Shown piece by piece: positions 63,658-64,000 of a stretch of DNA of 64,000 nt. This DNA is from Rhodococcoides fascians A25f (lineage in GTDB: Bacteria > Actinomycetota > Actinomycetes > Mycobacteriales > Mycobacteriaceae): assembly GCF_000760935.2 (NCBI RefSeq), contig NZ_CP049744.1, positions 4,681,501-4,745,500 on the forward strand. Direction: 5' to 3'. A program made the translations under genes and the position numbers. Every line of letters starts with the position of its first letter. Position 1 is the stretch's first letter. The notes under the pieces were generated by a model. That model ran no database searches, was not told the DNA's origin, and saw only the letters and a program-made list of their open reading frames with translations.

Positions 63658-64000
63658 CTACGCTCGACTGCTGTTACCCAGGTCGGCGTGGTGTTCACGC
63701 ATGGCACCGATGAGCGATTCGAACACCCGATGCGCGGCGGCCAGATCGGCATCGGGAAGGTCTGCCAGTGCGGCGCTGGTCCGCATTCCCAGGGGTCCGA
63801 AGAAGCCGCGAGCGACCTCCATCCCGTGCTCGTCGTACCGCAGAATCACTTTGCGTCTGTCGGATGCATCCGATTCGCGTCGTATGTGACCCGAAGCGAT
63901 CATGCGCTCGACGAGATAGGTCATGGCCGCAGAAGAGAGCCCCAACATCGTGCCGAGTTCACCTGCAGTGAGCGGCGCGCCCTCCACGTCCGCGACCATC
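63658..64000 (-). CDS. MarR family regulator, 5' end outside window
   Basis: At least 113 residues visible, missing the N-terminus. The winged helix is clear: LTAGELGTMLGLSSAAMTYLVERMIASGHIRRESDASDRRKVILRYDEHG; the helical dimerisation end follows (LADLPDADLAAAHRVFESLIGAM). The visible start MVADVEGAPL is likely internal because a MarR protein has about 35-40 residues before this point. 216 bp of apparently non-coding DNA separate it from the STAS gene. Confidence 0.85.
   Translation of the reverse strand, partial: MVADVEGAPLTAGELGTMLGLSSAAMTYLVERMIASGHIRRESDASDRRKVILRYDEHGMEVARGFFGPLGMRTSAALADLPDADLAAAHRVFESLIGAMREHHADLGNSSRA

Noticed and set aside
1..64000. tRNA or rRNA genes, integrase, attachment site
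   Set aside because: No cloverleaf, rRNA stretch or recombinase motif was recognised by eye on either strand; a tRNA search program would settle it.

Overview
The window is high-GC actinobacterial DNA. Dense operons with 4-nt stop/start overlaps, frequent GTG starts, IdeR-type iron boxes, an actinobacterial-size PurB and a mixed catecholate/hydroxamate siderophore locus all point to Nocardiaceae, most likely Rhodococcus. The genus is an inference from gene content; no rRNA or tRNA gene was seen.

Positions 1-24604 are one iron-acquisition region. A minus-strand operon (15238 down to the left edge) encodes an L-ornithine N5-monooxygenase, a heterodimeric ABC transporter with one degenerate ATP site, an isochorismatase, a DHB-AMP ligase and a very large NRPS cut by the window edge. 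Divergent from it are isochorismate synthase and 2,3-dihydro-DHB dehydrogenase. An IdeR/DmdR-like box lies between the two operons. Next come a FepDGC-type ferric-siderophore importer, a siderophore-interacting protein fused to a methyltransferase-like domain, and two binding lipoproteins diverging around a second iron box. Together these make 2,3-dihydroxybenzoate, hydroxylate ornithine, join the pieces on the NRPS (C-A-T-E-C-T-C-A...), probably export the product, re-import its ferric form and release the iron. The nearest precedent I know is heterobactin of Rhodococcus erythropolis.

24594-39600 is mostly housekeeping: two HIT proteins, a HAD phosphatase, purB, a FrnE-type DsbA protein with a tiny overlapping cysteine-motif ORF, threonine aldolase, purD and a GT2-GtrA/GT39 pair. 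Two genes here are interrupted: an MgtC/DUF4010 membrane protein with two frameshifts and a class I aminotransferase with one. Three copies of a 64-66 bp palindromic repeat flank a DUF559 gene.

39600-49115 carries an HxlR/MFS pair, a CitA/CitB-type two-component system divergent from a CitMHS citrate transporter operon (with a universal stress protein and an AbrB-type membrane protein), an OmpR-type two-component system and a SugE/Gdx transporter.

49148-58168 holds a protein with 13 tandem decapeptide repeats, a ChvE-type sugar ABC operon with two LacI-like operators and its LacI regulator, and a compact locus that may be a little-described system: two coupled DNA-binding-type proteins divergent, across a perfect 15-bp palindrome, from a stand-alone ATP-grasp/phosphohistidine enzyme coupled to a histidine phosphatase.

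58211-62472 is proline catabolism (PucR-type regulator, pruA, pruB). The right end has a small conserved-looking protein, a hairpin, a STAS anti-anti-sigma factor and a MarR regulator cut by the edge.
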